Below, in pieces: positions 35,840 to 44,514 of a DNA stretch of 64,000 nt (positions are counted from its first letter, which is position 1; every line of letters starts with the position of its first letter). The notes beneath the pieces were generated by a model that was given only the letters and a program-made list of their open reading frames with translations, made no database searches and had not been told where the DNA came from. Made by a program: the position numbers and the translations under genes. Source of the DNA: an uncultured Blastocatellia bacterium (GTDB lineage Bacteria; Acidobacteriota; Blastocatellia; HR10); the NCBI GenBank assembly GCA_937934295.1, contig CALHAI010000007.1, positions 1 to 64,000 on the forward strand, given 5' to 3'.

Positions 35840-37290
35840 CGCCTCCCCGTCTCCCAAAGGTAGAGCAGGACACCCAGGAACAGCACCGCGATGAATCCGA
35901 GCGCGATCCGCGCGTAATCAACCCCCTGCATGACTTCCTGCGGATACACAGCATAGCGTCGCGGAACCGAATGCGCCCCTCCCACATAGAACATCGAGAG
36001 GAACCCATATCCCCCGATCACAAAGAGCGCGGCGATCAGCTTCGCGAGCCGGCCGTTTTCGGGTCGCTCGCTCACCTCGAGCCCAAAGTGGGCCGCAAAC
36101 CCCAAGAGCATGAGAACGACTCCCATCAAGTAGTACGTGTGGAAGTGGGCCGGCACCCAGAGCGTATTGTGGAACCGCAAGTTCACAGCGATCGTCGAAT
36201 CAATGACAGCCGCCACGCCTCCGATGGCCCATCCCATGACGCCCAGATACATCAAGAGCGAGCTGAGCGTCCACCGCATGGACGCCCCATAAACCAACAG
36301 GAGCGTGCTGAAGATGGTCACCACAGCCGCCGGCACCGAGATCAGGTAGGAAGCCACTTGCCCGAGCACCTGCATCCATTGCGGTTGCACGAAGTCCATG
36401 TAGAGGTGGTGGAAGTAGGCAAACAAGACGAGGAACAACACCGTGTTCCAGGCGATCGCCACGATGCGATTCGTCTTCCAGGGACGTCCGCTGTATCGCG
36501 GGAGAACGTCGTAGACCAGGACCACGCCCAGATACATCGTGATGTTGACCAGGACGTGTCCGAAGAAAAAGATGAGATTCTTCATGAGGAGCGCATCATT
36601 GGTGAATCCCGTCCCCGCCCATTCCAAGAACGAGAGCACGAGAATGATCACGGCAGCGAGGAAACCCGAAAGCGCCGAGATCAAGCTGACCGTGGTGATC
36701 AGAACAGCTGGGGGGATCTCCGGCTCCGTCTCCCCTCGGATGTAATGCCAGGCCAAAGCCGCTCGCAGCGAATAGTGCTGTGCGATCGCCCGCAAAAGGT
36801 CAACGGCCCAGATCGTCCATCCCACACCCAAGATCGCCAGCGAGAAGAGGAAAGCCCAGGTCGCCCATGTGGGCCAGATACCAGCCGGGTAAAAGGGGAG
36901 CGGATAGAGGAAGTACCATCCGACGCCAAATCGCCCGACGAGCGTCGTGGCCAGAAGCAGGACGACTCCCAGCAACGTCGCTCCCAAAGCCGTCCACGAG
37001 ACCTTCCGGCTGGGACGCACATATTGGGTCAAGATGTAGCTCACGGCTGCCATCGCGCCCACAAACCAGGTCCCCACCATCCCCAATCCATGCAGGGTCA
37101 TGACGGCATAGAACCACTCCGGCAGCAGCGTGGGCAACAGGTTCGCCTGAACAATCCGCATGAAGGCACCAAGGAGTAGGAGGATCGGGAACAAGAGCAA
37201 CATCACCATCATCCACGTGCTCGTCAAACGTCGCCAACGCTGTTGTTCCATCCCCAACCACACGGGTGAGACGACGGTCCTCTCCGCCAT
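35803..37290 (-). CDS. Heme-copper oxidase superfamily subunit I lacking the active-site Tyr
   Basis: A 495-residue integral membrane protein with about 13 helices, closest in pattern to the B (ba3-like) family. Visible ligands: His67 and His384 (low-spin heme), His382 (high-spin heme, in WVPAHFH), His245, His294 and His295 (CuB, in FGHVLVN and YFHH). The tyrosine that oxygen reductases cross-link to the CuB histidine is expected four residues after His245 (GHPxVY); here it is Asn249. Oxygen-reductase-derived nitric oxide reductases are known to have lost this tyrosine, so the enzyme may reduce NO rather than O2. The gene follows the CuA subunit by 15 nt and overlaps the SCO gene. The start is supported by GGAGGAAGAT. 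Confidence 0.9.
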   Translation of the reverse strand: MAERTVVSPVWLGMEQQRWRRLTSTWMMVMLLLFPILLLLGAFMRIVQANLLPTLLPEWFYAVMTLHGLGMVGTWFVGAMAAVSYILTQYVRPSRKVSWTALGATLLGVVLLLATTLVGRFGVGWYFLYPLPFYPAGIWPTWATWAFLFSLAILGVGWTIWAVDLLRAIAQHYSLRAALAWHYIRGETEPEIPPAVLITTVSLISALSGFLAAVIILVLSFLEWAGTGFTNDALLMKNLIFFFGHVLVNITMYLGVVLVYDVLPRYSGRPWKTNRIVAIAWNTVLFLVLFAYFHHLYMDFVQPQWMQVLGQVASYLISVPAAVVTIFSTLLLVYGASMRWTLSSLLMYLGVMGWAIGGVAAVIDSTIAVNLRFHNTLWVPAHFHTYYLMGVVLMLLGFAAHFGLEVSERPENGRLAKLIAALFVIGGYGFLSMFYVGGAHSVPRRYAVYPQEVMQGVDYARIALGFIAVLFLGVLLYLWETGRRCALAFRTSESS

Positions 37291-37305
37291 ATCTTCCTCC
37301 GCCCT

Positions 37306-37866
37306 TCATTCCACGAAAAATACTCCCCGCATGCGGTGATGCGCCGAACCACAAAATTCCAAACACAAGACGGTATAGCGCCCGCGCTCACTCAGCCGCA
37401 TGCGAAGGCGATTCACATATCCCGGCATAGCTTGCGTCTGCGCTAGAAGCTGCCCGTTCGGAGCATAGAGGCTGAACCCATGGTTCACATCAAAGCTCGT
37501 CACGCGGAACTCCACAAGGCGTCCGGCCGAGACCTTGACCGGCGGCGCAAACGAAGAGACCTCCTCCCATTGCTCGTCCGTCTCGATCGGCGTTTCCGAG
37601 ATCGCGAAGGCGAATTGCTTCCCCACGACATGAACGACTTGGTCCGGGAGTTGTCCATGGGCGGGATACGGCATGCGCGGCAGTGTGATCCCCAAAAAGA
37701 CCGTCAAGATCCCAGTGAGCGTGAAGAAGAAGACCTTCCGCATCCGGTCGGCTGCGCGATACGCCACATCGCGGACCTGTCGCGTGCTCCGTCCAACGAG
37801 CAGAAAGACGAAAGCGATGAACACTGCCAGGACAACGAAAAGATAAAAGATAGACACCTGCGACAT
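37306..37866 (-). CDS. Heme-copper oxidase subunit II with CuA site
   Basis: A 186-residue membrane-anchored cupredoxin. The N-terminus has two hydrophobic helices (about 5-25 and 45-62), and the periplasmic beta-barrel carries a complete binuclear CuA set: His129 (VNHGF), Cys168, Glu170, Cys172, His176 and Met179 (CLEFCGSAHHRM). It takes electrons from a soluble donor such as cytochrome c or a blue copper protein and passes them to subunit I. No cytochrome c domain is fused to it and no donor gene is adjacent. The ATG at 37864-37866 follows GGAGGTGGGGTT. It is the first gene of the operon. Confidence 0.9.
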   Translation of the reverse strand: MSQVSIFYLFVVLAVFIAFVFLLVGRSTRQVRDVAYRAADRMRKVFFFTLTGILTVFLGITLPRMPYPAHGQLPDQVVHVVGKQFAFAISETPIETDEQWEEVSSFAPPVKVSAGRLVEFRVTSFDVNHGFSLYAPNGQLLAQTQAMPGYVNRLRMRLSERGRYTVLCLEFCGSAHHRMRGVFFVE

Positions 37867-37894
37867 AACCCCACCTCCATGCCCTCGCACACTT

Positions 37895-37922
37895 AGTTTA
37901 TGGAGGCCCAATCGGACGTCAA
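37895..37922 (-). promoter_or_regulatory. Sigma-70-like promoter of the oxidase operon
   Basis: On the minus strand TTGACG (37917-37922) and TAAACT (37895-37900) are 16 bp apart. The start near 37888 would give a leader of about 22 nt to subunit II. Confidence 0.5.
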
Positions 37923-38251
37923 GTCATTACTTTTCAGCGACCTAGTTACCGAAAGGAAAACCCAGCGCACCACCCTCCATGCGTCCGCCGAGGCCATGTA
38001 GGCCCTCAGTCAGAAGGAGACCCTTGACGGGGAGGAGCAAAGTGTCCCGGTGCGACTCTCGTGCGCTACGGCGTAAACGTCATTCGCGAGGTTCTCGATG
38101 ACCGCTTCCCGGATGATCGCAGGACGCGAACACCGGAGTAGATCTCACACAGAGATCCGCGACCACGCCCCGCTCAATTGCAGCGTAGTGAAGGATCGCC
38201 GCATGGGCATGCCCCGCCCACGAGCCACGGATCGAGGAGATGGGAAAAGAA

Positions 38252-38283
38252 GAGGCCCCTCTCGTAAGGATCGAGGAGGCCTC
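38252..38283 (-). terminator. Intrinsic terminator after the Tes-like gene
   Basis: Read on the minus strand, GAGGCCTCCTCG and CGAGAGGGGCCTC form a 12-13 bp stem with one bulge and a 7-nt loop, followed by TTCTTTTCCC. It begins 6 nt after the stop codon. Confidence 0.75.
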
Positions 38284-38289
38284 GCGATC

Positions 38290-40359
38290 TCAATCCCCAA
38301 CGCCGACGCCCACGTTCGGCGCCTTGCGCTTCAAGCCCTTCAGTTGCACCAAAGGCTCAGCCGGCTCATCCAGCACGAGCTGACGATAAAGGCGCGCCAT
38401 CTGCTCGTTCTCAGCCTGACTCAGACGACGCCGCCATAGCTTCTCCTCGCGGGCGTTCTTCGGAATGCCCAACCGTTCCAGATCGTGCTGCACATCCTGC
38501 GTCACCAACTCCTCGCGGACAAGGAGCGAATGCGCGGTGCTGAAGAGCGGCACGCTCTTGCCCCCGGCGAAGATCTCATGCCGCCCGTGCTGTTCGTACC
38601 ACTTCGAGAGTGTCGCCGTCATATGCATCTTCTCGACGATCTTCCGCCAGCCGATACCCGTGTTATAGGCGCAGAAGGAGATCTCCCCTTCCTGCGTCGC
38701 ATAGGGGATGATGCAGCGTTCGGTCCGCCGGAAGTCGTAATTGAACAGGTCTTGGAACCACATGCCGGCGATGAAGAGGAAGTTCCAACGATCGCGCCGC
38801 CGCCGCTCGATGTCCTCGCGCGTGCGATTGCCGCTGACATCCCCATAGCTGCGACCCGTCGCTCCGAAGGACTTGTCGAATTTCACCAGGAGGTCCCACA
38901 GCTTGAAATGCTTCGGCGCCTTGAACGGGTCATAATTCTTCATGAGCGCCAGCGCCATGCCGAGGATCGAGAGCCACTTCCTGCGAGCGGCGTCGTTGAT
39001 CTTCATCACGTCGCGGGCCAGCTGATCCCCGTTGAGGAAGGCCGTGACCGGGACGGCCTCGCGCGTCTCCTTGTCCACCATCACCGCCATTCCCACACCG
39101 CAATTGGGATGGCAACCGCAGCCGACTTGTCCCCAATCCGCTTGCGGTCCGTGCACGAGATCGGACCAATCGCAGAAGGTGCTCACGAACGAGAGCGGGA
39201 ACCAATCACGCGCCGGTTCGCCCAACCCCAATTGGTTCTTCAGATCGTGCGCCAGGTGGCTGAGCGTATACCGCTGCGCCATGCGCCGCTCGTCGCTGAT
39301 CTCCTCATCACGACCGGTGAAGGAGACCGGCTGGAAGGCGACGAAGGCGATTTTCTTCGGATTGTCCAGGGCGAACTGCACGATCCGGCCCACCTGCTCG
39401 TTGTTGATCCCGTTGACGATGGTCGTCACCAGGATGATCTCCACGCCGGCGTTATGCAGATTCTCGATCGCTCGAAGCTTCACGTCGAAGAGATTGCCGA
39501 CGCGGCGATGGGCATTGGCCGCATTGCCGATGCCGTCAAACTGCAGATAGACGTATCGCAGACCAGCTTCGGCCGCCGCGCGGGCGAACTCCGGACTCTT
39601 GGCGAACTCGATGCCATTGGTCGCCGCCTGCACGCTGTTGTAGCCCAGCTTGCGGGCGTAGCGAATGGCATCCAGGAAATAAGGCGAAAGCGTCGGCTCC
39701 CCACCGGAGAACTGTACCGAGAGCTGCCGCTTCGGCTTGAGCGTGATCGCGTCATCGAGCAGCTTCTTGATGTCTTCCCAACTCAACTCGTGCACGAACC
39801 CTACCTGATTCGCATCCATGAAGCAGGGATCGCACATCATATTGCACCGATTGGTGAGATCAATGGTGAGAACGGCACCGCGTCCGTACTTGATCGTGCT
39901 CGACCCGTGATTGTGCAGTCGCTCGTCATTGTGCGCGCGGATATCGCTGCCCGGATAAGCCTGCTCCAAATGGCGCGTGAACTCCGGGTCGATCGAGATG
40001 ATGTCCTCGAAATGCCCGTGCTTGGGGCAATCCTTCACCATCCAGATCTTCCCCTCACGCTCGATGATCTGCGCCTTGATCTGTCCGACGGGTTCCTCCC
40101 GCAGAATATCCACCGGGAGCTTCCCATCCAGAATCTGCTGTCGGATCTCCGGCACGCACTTGGGACAGAGGCTATCGGTCGTGCGCGGCCATCCGAGCGG
40201 CGGCTTCACCTTCTCATAGGACTTCAAAAGCGGCCGATCCGACCACTTCGGCGTGAATGAGGGATTTGGCCGAATGCGATTCAACCGCTCGAAGACAAAC
40301 CAAGCTGCGCGCGCGACATAGGTCAGCGCTTTCTCCACATACTTGATCGGCTTATGCAT
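38290..40359 (-). CDS. Radical SAM enzyme of the MJ0619/Tes (tetraether synthase-like) type
   Basis: A 689-residue radical SAM protein. An N-terminal cysteine module (Cys65-x2-Cys68 in SLCPKCVPE and Cys111 in KDCPKHGHF) precedes the core, where the SAM cluster ligands are Cys172, Cys176 and Cys179 (TNRCNMMCDPCFMDAN) and SGGEP is at 218-222. Further cysteines (Cys396, 414, 416, 420 in VGCGCHPNCGVG) could bind extra clusters. This order resembles the MJ0619 subfamily, which includes archaeal tetraether synthase and candidate bacterial enzymes joining lipid tails into membrane-spanning lipids. The C-terminal 250 residues are not assigned. A lipid-coupling role is inference; family assignment rests on the cysteine pattern. 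Ribosome binding site: AAGGAGGGAGAGCTT. The partner gene at 40411 is 51 nt upstream. Confidence 0.7.
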   Translation of the reverse strand: MHKPIKYVEKALTYVARAAWFVFERLNRIRPNPSFTPKWSDRPLLKSYEKVKPPLGWPRTTDSLCPKCVPEIRQQILDGKLPVDILREEPVGQIKAQIIEREGKIWMVKDCPKHGHFEDIISIDPEFTRHLEQAYPGSDIRAHNDERLHNHGSSTIKYGRGAVLTIDLTNRCNMMCDPCFMDANQVGFVHELSWEDIKKLLDDAITLKPKRQLSVQFSGGEPTLSPYFLDAIRYARKLGYNSVQAATNGIEFAKSPEFARAAAEAGLRYVYLQFDGIGNAANAHRRVGNLFDVKLRAIENLHNAGVEIILVTTIVNGINNEQVGRIVQFALDNPKKIAFVAFQPVSFTGRDEEISDERRMAQRYTLSHLAHDLKNQLGLGEPARDWFPLSFVSTFCDWSDLVHGPQADWGQVGCGCHPNCGVGMAVMVDKETREAVPVTAFLNGDQLARDVMKINDAARRKWLSILGMALALMKNYDPFKAPKHFKLWDLLVKFDKSFGATGRSYGDVSGNRTREDIERRRRDRWNFLFIAGMWFQDLFNYDFRRTERCIIPYATQEGEISFCAYNTGIGWRKIVEKMHMTATLSKWYEQHGRHEIFAGGKSVPLFSTAHSLLVREELVTQDVQHDLERLGIPKNAREEKLWRRRLSQAENEQMARLYRQLVLDEPAEPLVQLKGLKRKAPNVGVGVGD

Positions 40360-40410
40360 AAGCTCTCCCTCCTTCGTTCGAAAACCTCGTACTCCGGCCC
40401 GTGATCGCCC

Positions 40411-41490
40411 TTATTCGGCGCGCCGCACCTCATACGTGGACGTGACCGGCGCCCGCCAGACCTTGACCCCAAGCGTCTGCGGATCGCGCCAGTTGTCCAA
40501 CTCGGCGACCTGCTGCACGCAGGAGATCGTGCAGTAGGGCGCACACGCTTTCTCTGTCAGATACTCCCGCCGCATGTCCTCGTGCGTGTACGTCTCCAGC
40601 GGCACTCCCGGATACCCCCGCTGCTGCGAACAGTAGTGCACGAATCCATCCTCACACACGTAGAGATAGCGCGCGCCCGCTCGACACCGCCACCGGTTGG
40701 GCTTCCCCTCAACCAGATTCCGCTGGAACCGATTCACCCGACTGTAGCTCCACTTCCCGAGCTTCTGCACGGCTAAGAAGATCTCTCGCTCCCGCTCCGA
40801 GAGCGGCCGAAGCCGCCCCCACTCGTCGTGGATCACCCCGACCGAGCACGAGAACCCTAATTCGACCGCCCGCCGCGCGATTGTGAGCGCATCCTCCGGG
40901 TTACGAACTCCACTGCCCAAGACCGTATTGATGTTCACCTTGAAGCGAGCCAGCTCCCGCAACTCCACGAGCTTCTGATCGAGCACCTTCAAGCTCTTCT
41001 TCGACACTTCGTCCGGCTGCACATTGTCAATGCTGATCTGCAAGTACTCTAACCCCGCCTCGTTCAACTTCCTGATCCGCTCGCGCGTCAGCAAATATCC
41101 GTTGGTGATCAACCCGGCGATGATCCCACGCCGTCGAATATGTCGAATGACCTCCTCCAACTCCGGATGCAAGAGTGGCTCTCCTCCACTGATCGTGATA
41201 ATGCTCGCCCCCAGTTCCGCCAACCGATCCACCCGCCGCCGCAACACATCCGTTGGCACCGGCGCCGAAACGCGATCGTACTCGTTACAATACCCGCAAG
41301 AGAGATTGCACCGCCGCGTCACGATCAAATGCGCCAGCACGACGTGATCGGTCGAAAGCAGCCCCCTCACGATCATCCGCAGCTCGCGCCAGGAACGAAT
41401 CGCCTCCCCAAAGATGCCCAGGACATACAAGGCCCCCTTGATCCAAGCCTTCGCCTGGCTATGCCACCCACTTCGCTCCAATGTTTCCAT
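40411..41490 (-). CDS. Radical SAM/SPASM-like protein
   Basis: A 359-residue radical SAM protein. The SAM cluster motif is Cys61-x3-Cys65-x2-Cys68 ([13 protein letters not shown]) and SGGEP is at 101-105. The C-terminal part has six cysteines (269, 279, 287, 316, 320, 324), consistent with one or two auxiliary Fe-S clusters of the SPASM/twitch kind. An N-terminal hydrophobic, amphipathic stretch (about 15-30) suggests membrane association, as expected if its substrate is a lipid. It is followed after 51 nt by the Tes-like gene and probably forms a two-gene operon with it. The substrate is unknown. The METLERSG start was chosen; upstream frame to 41547 lacks a ribosome binding site. A TATACT -10-like element lies at 41511-41516. 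Confidence 0.75.
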   Translation of the reverse strand: METLERSGWHSQAKAWIKGALYVLGIFGEAIRSWRELRMIVRGLLSTDHVVLAHLIVTRRCNLSCGYCNEYDRVSAPVPTDVLRRRVDRLAELGASIITISGGEPLLHPELEEVIRHIRRRGIIAGLITNGYLLTRERIRKLNEAGLEYLQISIDNVQPDEVSKKSLKVLDQKLVELRELARFKVNINTVLGSGVRNPEDALTIARRAVELGFSCSVGVIHDEWGRLRPLSEREREIFLAVQKLGKWSYSRVNRFQRNLVEGKPNRWRCRAGARYLYVCEDGFVHYCSQQRGYPGVPLETYTHEDMRREYLTEKACAPYCTISCVQQVAELDNWRDPQTLGVKVWRAPVTSTYEVRRAE

Positions 41491-41812
41491 AGTAGCGCCC
41501 CGTTTCCGGCAGTATATTAAGCAAATTCTATGCCCAAGAACAAGCACTCCGCACGCACTTTCAACTCAAGTCAAGCCTTTTCTTTTAATTAGCTTGAGCC
41601 AACGCCTCTGCCTGGGAAACCATGATGGCTATTTTTGACACATGCTACTCGGCGAGGACCGGAACTCATTGGGCTTATAATGACGCAGAGCCTCCCAATT
41701 ATTTCAGCAAGTGGGTCATTTTGCCCAATCTGAAGAGCTGATCTCCTCGATCTCGAACGTCTATGCTATGATGCCAGCTCAGGCCCGATATGTGTGTTAA
41801 GGAGGCGAGCCA
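41491..41812. other. AT-richer divergent intergenic region
   Basis: 322 bp between the divergent radical SAM and LLM oxidoreductase genes. It is more AT-rich than the rest of the window. It contains TATACT (minus strand, 41511-41516), TTGACA at 41635-41640 and TATAAT at 41676-41681, but the last two are 35 bp apart and do not make one promoter. No gene or RNA was recognised. Confidence 0.5.
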
Positions 41813-42835
41813 ATGAAAGTGGACCTTATGTTGCCGCGATTTCGTTTGGAAGATGTTCCGGCACTTGCCCGGCGTGTGGAGGCCCTTGGCTTTGACGCTC
41901 TCTGGTTCGGCGAGACTGGAGGGGATCCATTCTTGGCCATCGCGCTGGCGGCCGAGCATACGGAGCGGATCACGCTGGGGACGGGGATCGCAGTCGCCTT
42001 CCCTCGCAGCCCGATGGTCACGGCGTACATCGCGTGGGACTTACAGCGTCTGTCGCGGGGCCGGATGATCCTCGGATTGGGGAGTCAGGTGAGGGGCCAC
42101 ATCGAGCGACGATTCGGGCTGAAGTGGAAGGCGCCGGCGCCGTGGCTGCGCGAATACATCGCGGCGTTGCGCGCGATCTGGACGGCGTGGCGCGATGGCA
42201 CGCCGTTGAATTTTCGCGGCGAGCAGTACACGGTGAACCTGATGACGCCGTTCTTCACACCCGAACCGAATCCGTATCCCGATATCCCCGTGTACATCTC
42301 GGCGGTGAATCGGACGATGTTGCGGCTCGCTGGCCAGGTGGCCGAGGGCGTGCATGTGCATCCTCTGCATTCGGAGCGAAGCGTGCGCGAGCTGGTGCTG
42401 CCAGAGCTTGAAGCCGGATGGCGCGCAGCCGGGCGAGAGCGCGCGCAGTTCGAGATCGTTGTGACCGCGATCATCGCCTCGGGGCGAGACGCGACCGAAT
42501 GGGAAGAGAGCCGACGCTTCGCCCGAGCACAGATCGGCTTCTACGGCTCGACACCAACGTATCGCGTTCTCCTTGAACTGCACGGCTTCACCGAGCCGGC
42601 CGAGCGGCTGCGCGCGCTGGCCGCAGCCGGACGATGGGACGAATTCGCCGATGTGGTCTCCGAAGAGATGCTGCAGACGTTCGCCATCGTGGCTCCTCCG
42701 GAAGAGGTAGCCGAGCGGTTGCGCGAGCGGTATCGCTCGCTTGTGGATCGGATCGTCTTTTACGGGCTGCGTCTGCCGCGCCCCTTGGTGGATGAGGCCT
42801 TTTGGCGGGCGACGATTCGAGCGTTAAAGGCGTGA
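41813..42835 (+). CDS. LLM-class (luciferase-like) oxidoreductase, F420-type
   Basis: A 340-residue TIM-barrel protein of the luciferase-like monooxygenase class. The N-terminus (RVEALGFDALWFGETGGDPFLAIALAAEHT) has the family pattern, followed by TGIAVAFPRSPMVTA and the RGRMILGLGSQVRGHIERRFG stretch around the cofactor phosphate site. Within the class it resembles the group predicted to use coenzyme F420, although FMN use cannot be excluded from sequence alone. The substrate is unknown. The ATG follows AAGGAGGCGAGCCA. It is a single gene, convergent with purA. Confidence 0.82.
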   Translation: MKVDLMLPRFRLEDVPALARRVEALGFDALWFGETGGDPFLAIALAAEHTERITLGTGIAVAFPRSPMVTAYIAWDLQRLSRGRMILGLGSQVRGHIERRFGLKWKAPAPWLREYIAALRAIWTAWRDGTPLNFRGEQYTVNLMTPFFTPEPNPYPDIPVYISAVNRTMLRLAGQVAEGVHVHPLHSERSVRELVLPELEAGWRAAGRERAQFEIVVTAIIASGRDATEWEESRRFARAQIGFYGSTPTYRVLLELHGFTEPAERLRALAAAGRWDEFADVVSEEMLQTFAIVAPPEEVAERLRERYRSLVDRIVFYGLRLPRPLVDEAFWRATIRALKA

Positions 42836-42844
42836 AGTGAATGC

Positions 42845-44149
42845 TCAGGTGAGCACTCGTTCCACGGCGTAGCCGGGTACGATGATCATCTCTTCTCGTT
42901 CGGCGCCAGTGGAGATGAAGGAGATGTCGCATCCGACCAATTGACTCAAGCGCTCGATGTAGCGTCGGGCCTTCGGCGGCAATTCCTCGTAGCGGGTCAG
43001 TCCACTGGTCGGCGTTTGCCATCCCGGAACGGTCTCGTAAATCGGCTCGCATTCGCGAAGGGTTTCACAAGAGGCTGGGTATTCGCGGAGCGTTCGTCCG
43101 CGATAGCGGTATCCCACGCAGATTTTGATCTCCGGCAGCGGATCAAGCACATCGAGCTTTGTGAGGGCCAGCGCCGTGCAGCCATTGAGCATGACGGCAT
43201 AAGCGACGGCGAAGGCATCGAACCAGCCGCAGCGGCGCGGGCGCCCGGTCGTCGCACCGTACTCCCCCCCTCCCTGTTGGAGGAGCTGTCCGATTTCGTC
43301 CTGGAGCTCCGTCGGGAAGGGCCCCTCCCCCACGCGTGTCGTGTAGGCTTTGACGACGCCCAAGATGGCCGTGATGCGCGTCGGCGGGACGCCCGTCCCC
43401 ACGATCGCGCCCCCGGCCGACGCACTTGAGGAAGTCACGAAAGGATACGTCCCATGATCGACATCGAGCATCGCCCCTTGCGCGCCCTCGAAGAGGACAG
43501 TTCGCCCCTCGGCGATCGCTTGATTCAGGTAGGCGACCGTATCCGCCACGAAGGGAGCGATCTTCTCGCCAAGCTCTCGGTACCGCTCGTAGAGCGGCTG
43601 CGGATCCACGGGCTCGGCATCGAAGGCGCGAAGCACGCGGTTGATGTGCTCGGCGATGAACGCGAGCTTCTCCCGCAGGAGATCGGGCTCGCACAGCTCG
43701 CCGATGCGTACGCCGCGCCGCCCGTATTTGTACTCATACGCCGGTCCGATGCCGCGCATCGTCGTCCCCACGCGCCGCTCTCCAAGCTCTCGCTCCAGAA
43801 TGGCCTCCAGAACGCGATGATACGGCAAGATGACGTGCGCGCGGTGGCTGACGAGTAACCGCTCGGGCGTCACCGAAACCCCCTCGCGCCGGAGCATCGC
43901 CATCTCCTCGAGCAAAGCCTCGGGATCCACGACGACTCCATTACCGATGACGCACACCTTCCCATCCCGAAGGATCCCAGATGGGATGAGATGCAGGATG
44001 AAGCGACGTCCCCCCACTCGGACCGTATGCCCGGCATTATGCCCCCCTTGATACCGGGCGACGATGTCGAAATGCGCCGCGAGCCAATCGACGATCTTCC
44101 CCTTCCCTTCATCGCCCCACTGGGCGCCGACGACGACGACGTTCCTCAT
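42845..44149 (-). CDS. purA: Adenylosuccinate synthetase
   Basis: A 434-residue cytoplasmic enzyme that forms adenylosuccinate from IMP, aspartate and GTP, the first committed step of AMP synthesis. Motifs: the GTP-binding loop AQWGDEGKGKIVDWLA at residues 8-23, NAGHTVRVGGRRFILHLIPSG, the switch KYGRRGVRIGEL and the C-terminal base-recognition TKLDVLDPL. Length is normal for the family. The ATG overlaps the trxA stop as ATGA, so the two genes are coupled. Confidence 0.96.
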   Translation of the reverse strand: MRNVVVVGAQWGDEGKGKIVDWLAAHFDIVARYQGGHNAGHTVRVGGRRFILHLIPSGILRDGKVCVIGNGVVVDPEALLEEMAMLRREGVSVTPERLLVSHRAHVILPYHRVLEAILERELGERRVGTTMRGIGPAYEYKYGRRGVRIGELCEPDLLREKLAFIAEHINRVLRAFDAEPVDPQPLYERYRELGEKIAPFVADTVAYLNQAIAEGRTVLFEGAQGAMLDVDHGTYPFVTSSSASAGGAIVGTGVPPTRITAILGVVKAYTTRVGEGPFPTELQDEIGQLLQQGGGEYGATTGRPRRCGWFDAFAVAYAVMLNGCTALALTKLDVLDPLPEIKICVGYRYRGRTLREYPASCETLRECEPIYETVPGWQTPTSGLTRYEELPPKARRYIERLSQLVGCDISFISTGAEREEMIIVPGYAVERVLT

Positions 44150-44481
44150 ATCCCTTCCAGATAGGGCGCGAGCATGCGGACGATGTTCTCCTTGGCCGTC
44201 ACGCCGATGAGGCGCTCCTTCTCCTCTCCGTCTTTGAAGAGGATCAGCGTGGGGATCCCTTTGATCCCATACCGACTCGGCGTCAGGGGATTCTCATCCA
44301 CGTTCAGTTTCGCGACCTTGAGGCGTCCGGTATATTCTTCGGCGATCTGTTCCACCGTCGGGGCGATCACCCGACAGGGCGCGCACCAGATGGCCCAGAA
44401 ATCCACGAGCACGGGAATCGGCGACTCCAACACCTCCGCCTGAAACGTCGCATCGGTGACTTCGATCACATATCCCGCCAT
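44146..44481 (-). CDS. trxA: Thioredoxin
   Basis: A 111-residue thioredoxin with the canonical redox motif Trp32-Cys33-Ala34-Pro35-Cys36, the buried Asp at DFWA and the cis-proline loop GIPTLILFKDG. It reduces protein disulfides and would supply the Bcp peroxiredoxin encoded about 9 kb away. It lies between glgA (33 nt upstream) and purA (4-nt overlap) on the minus strand. There is no signal peptide, so it is cytoplasmic. Confidence 0.95.
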   Translation of the reverse strand: MAGYVIEVTDATFQAEVLESPIPVLVDFWAIWCAPCRVIAPTVEQIAEEYTGRLKVAKLNVDENPLTPSRYGIKGIPTLILFKDGEEKERLIGVTAKENIVRMLAPYLEGI

Positions 44482-44514
44482 ATCCTCATCCCTCCCAAAG
44501 GTCTCGCCCCTCTG

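Larger units (their letters stand above)
37867..38289. other. Intergenic region, promoter and terminator only
   Basis: 423 bp between the oxidase operon start and the end of the Tes-like gene, both on the minus strand. It holds a promoter at 37895-37922 and the terminator at 38252-38283. The middle part contains stray open frames without ribosome binding sites or recognisable products; no RNA gene was seen. Confidence 0.5.

Noticed and set aside
41635-41681. TTGACA and TATAAT upstream of the LLM oxidoreductase gene
   Set aside because: The boxes are 35 bp apart, so they cannot form one sigma-70 promoter. No -35 partner was found for TATAAT at 17 bp.
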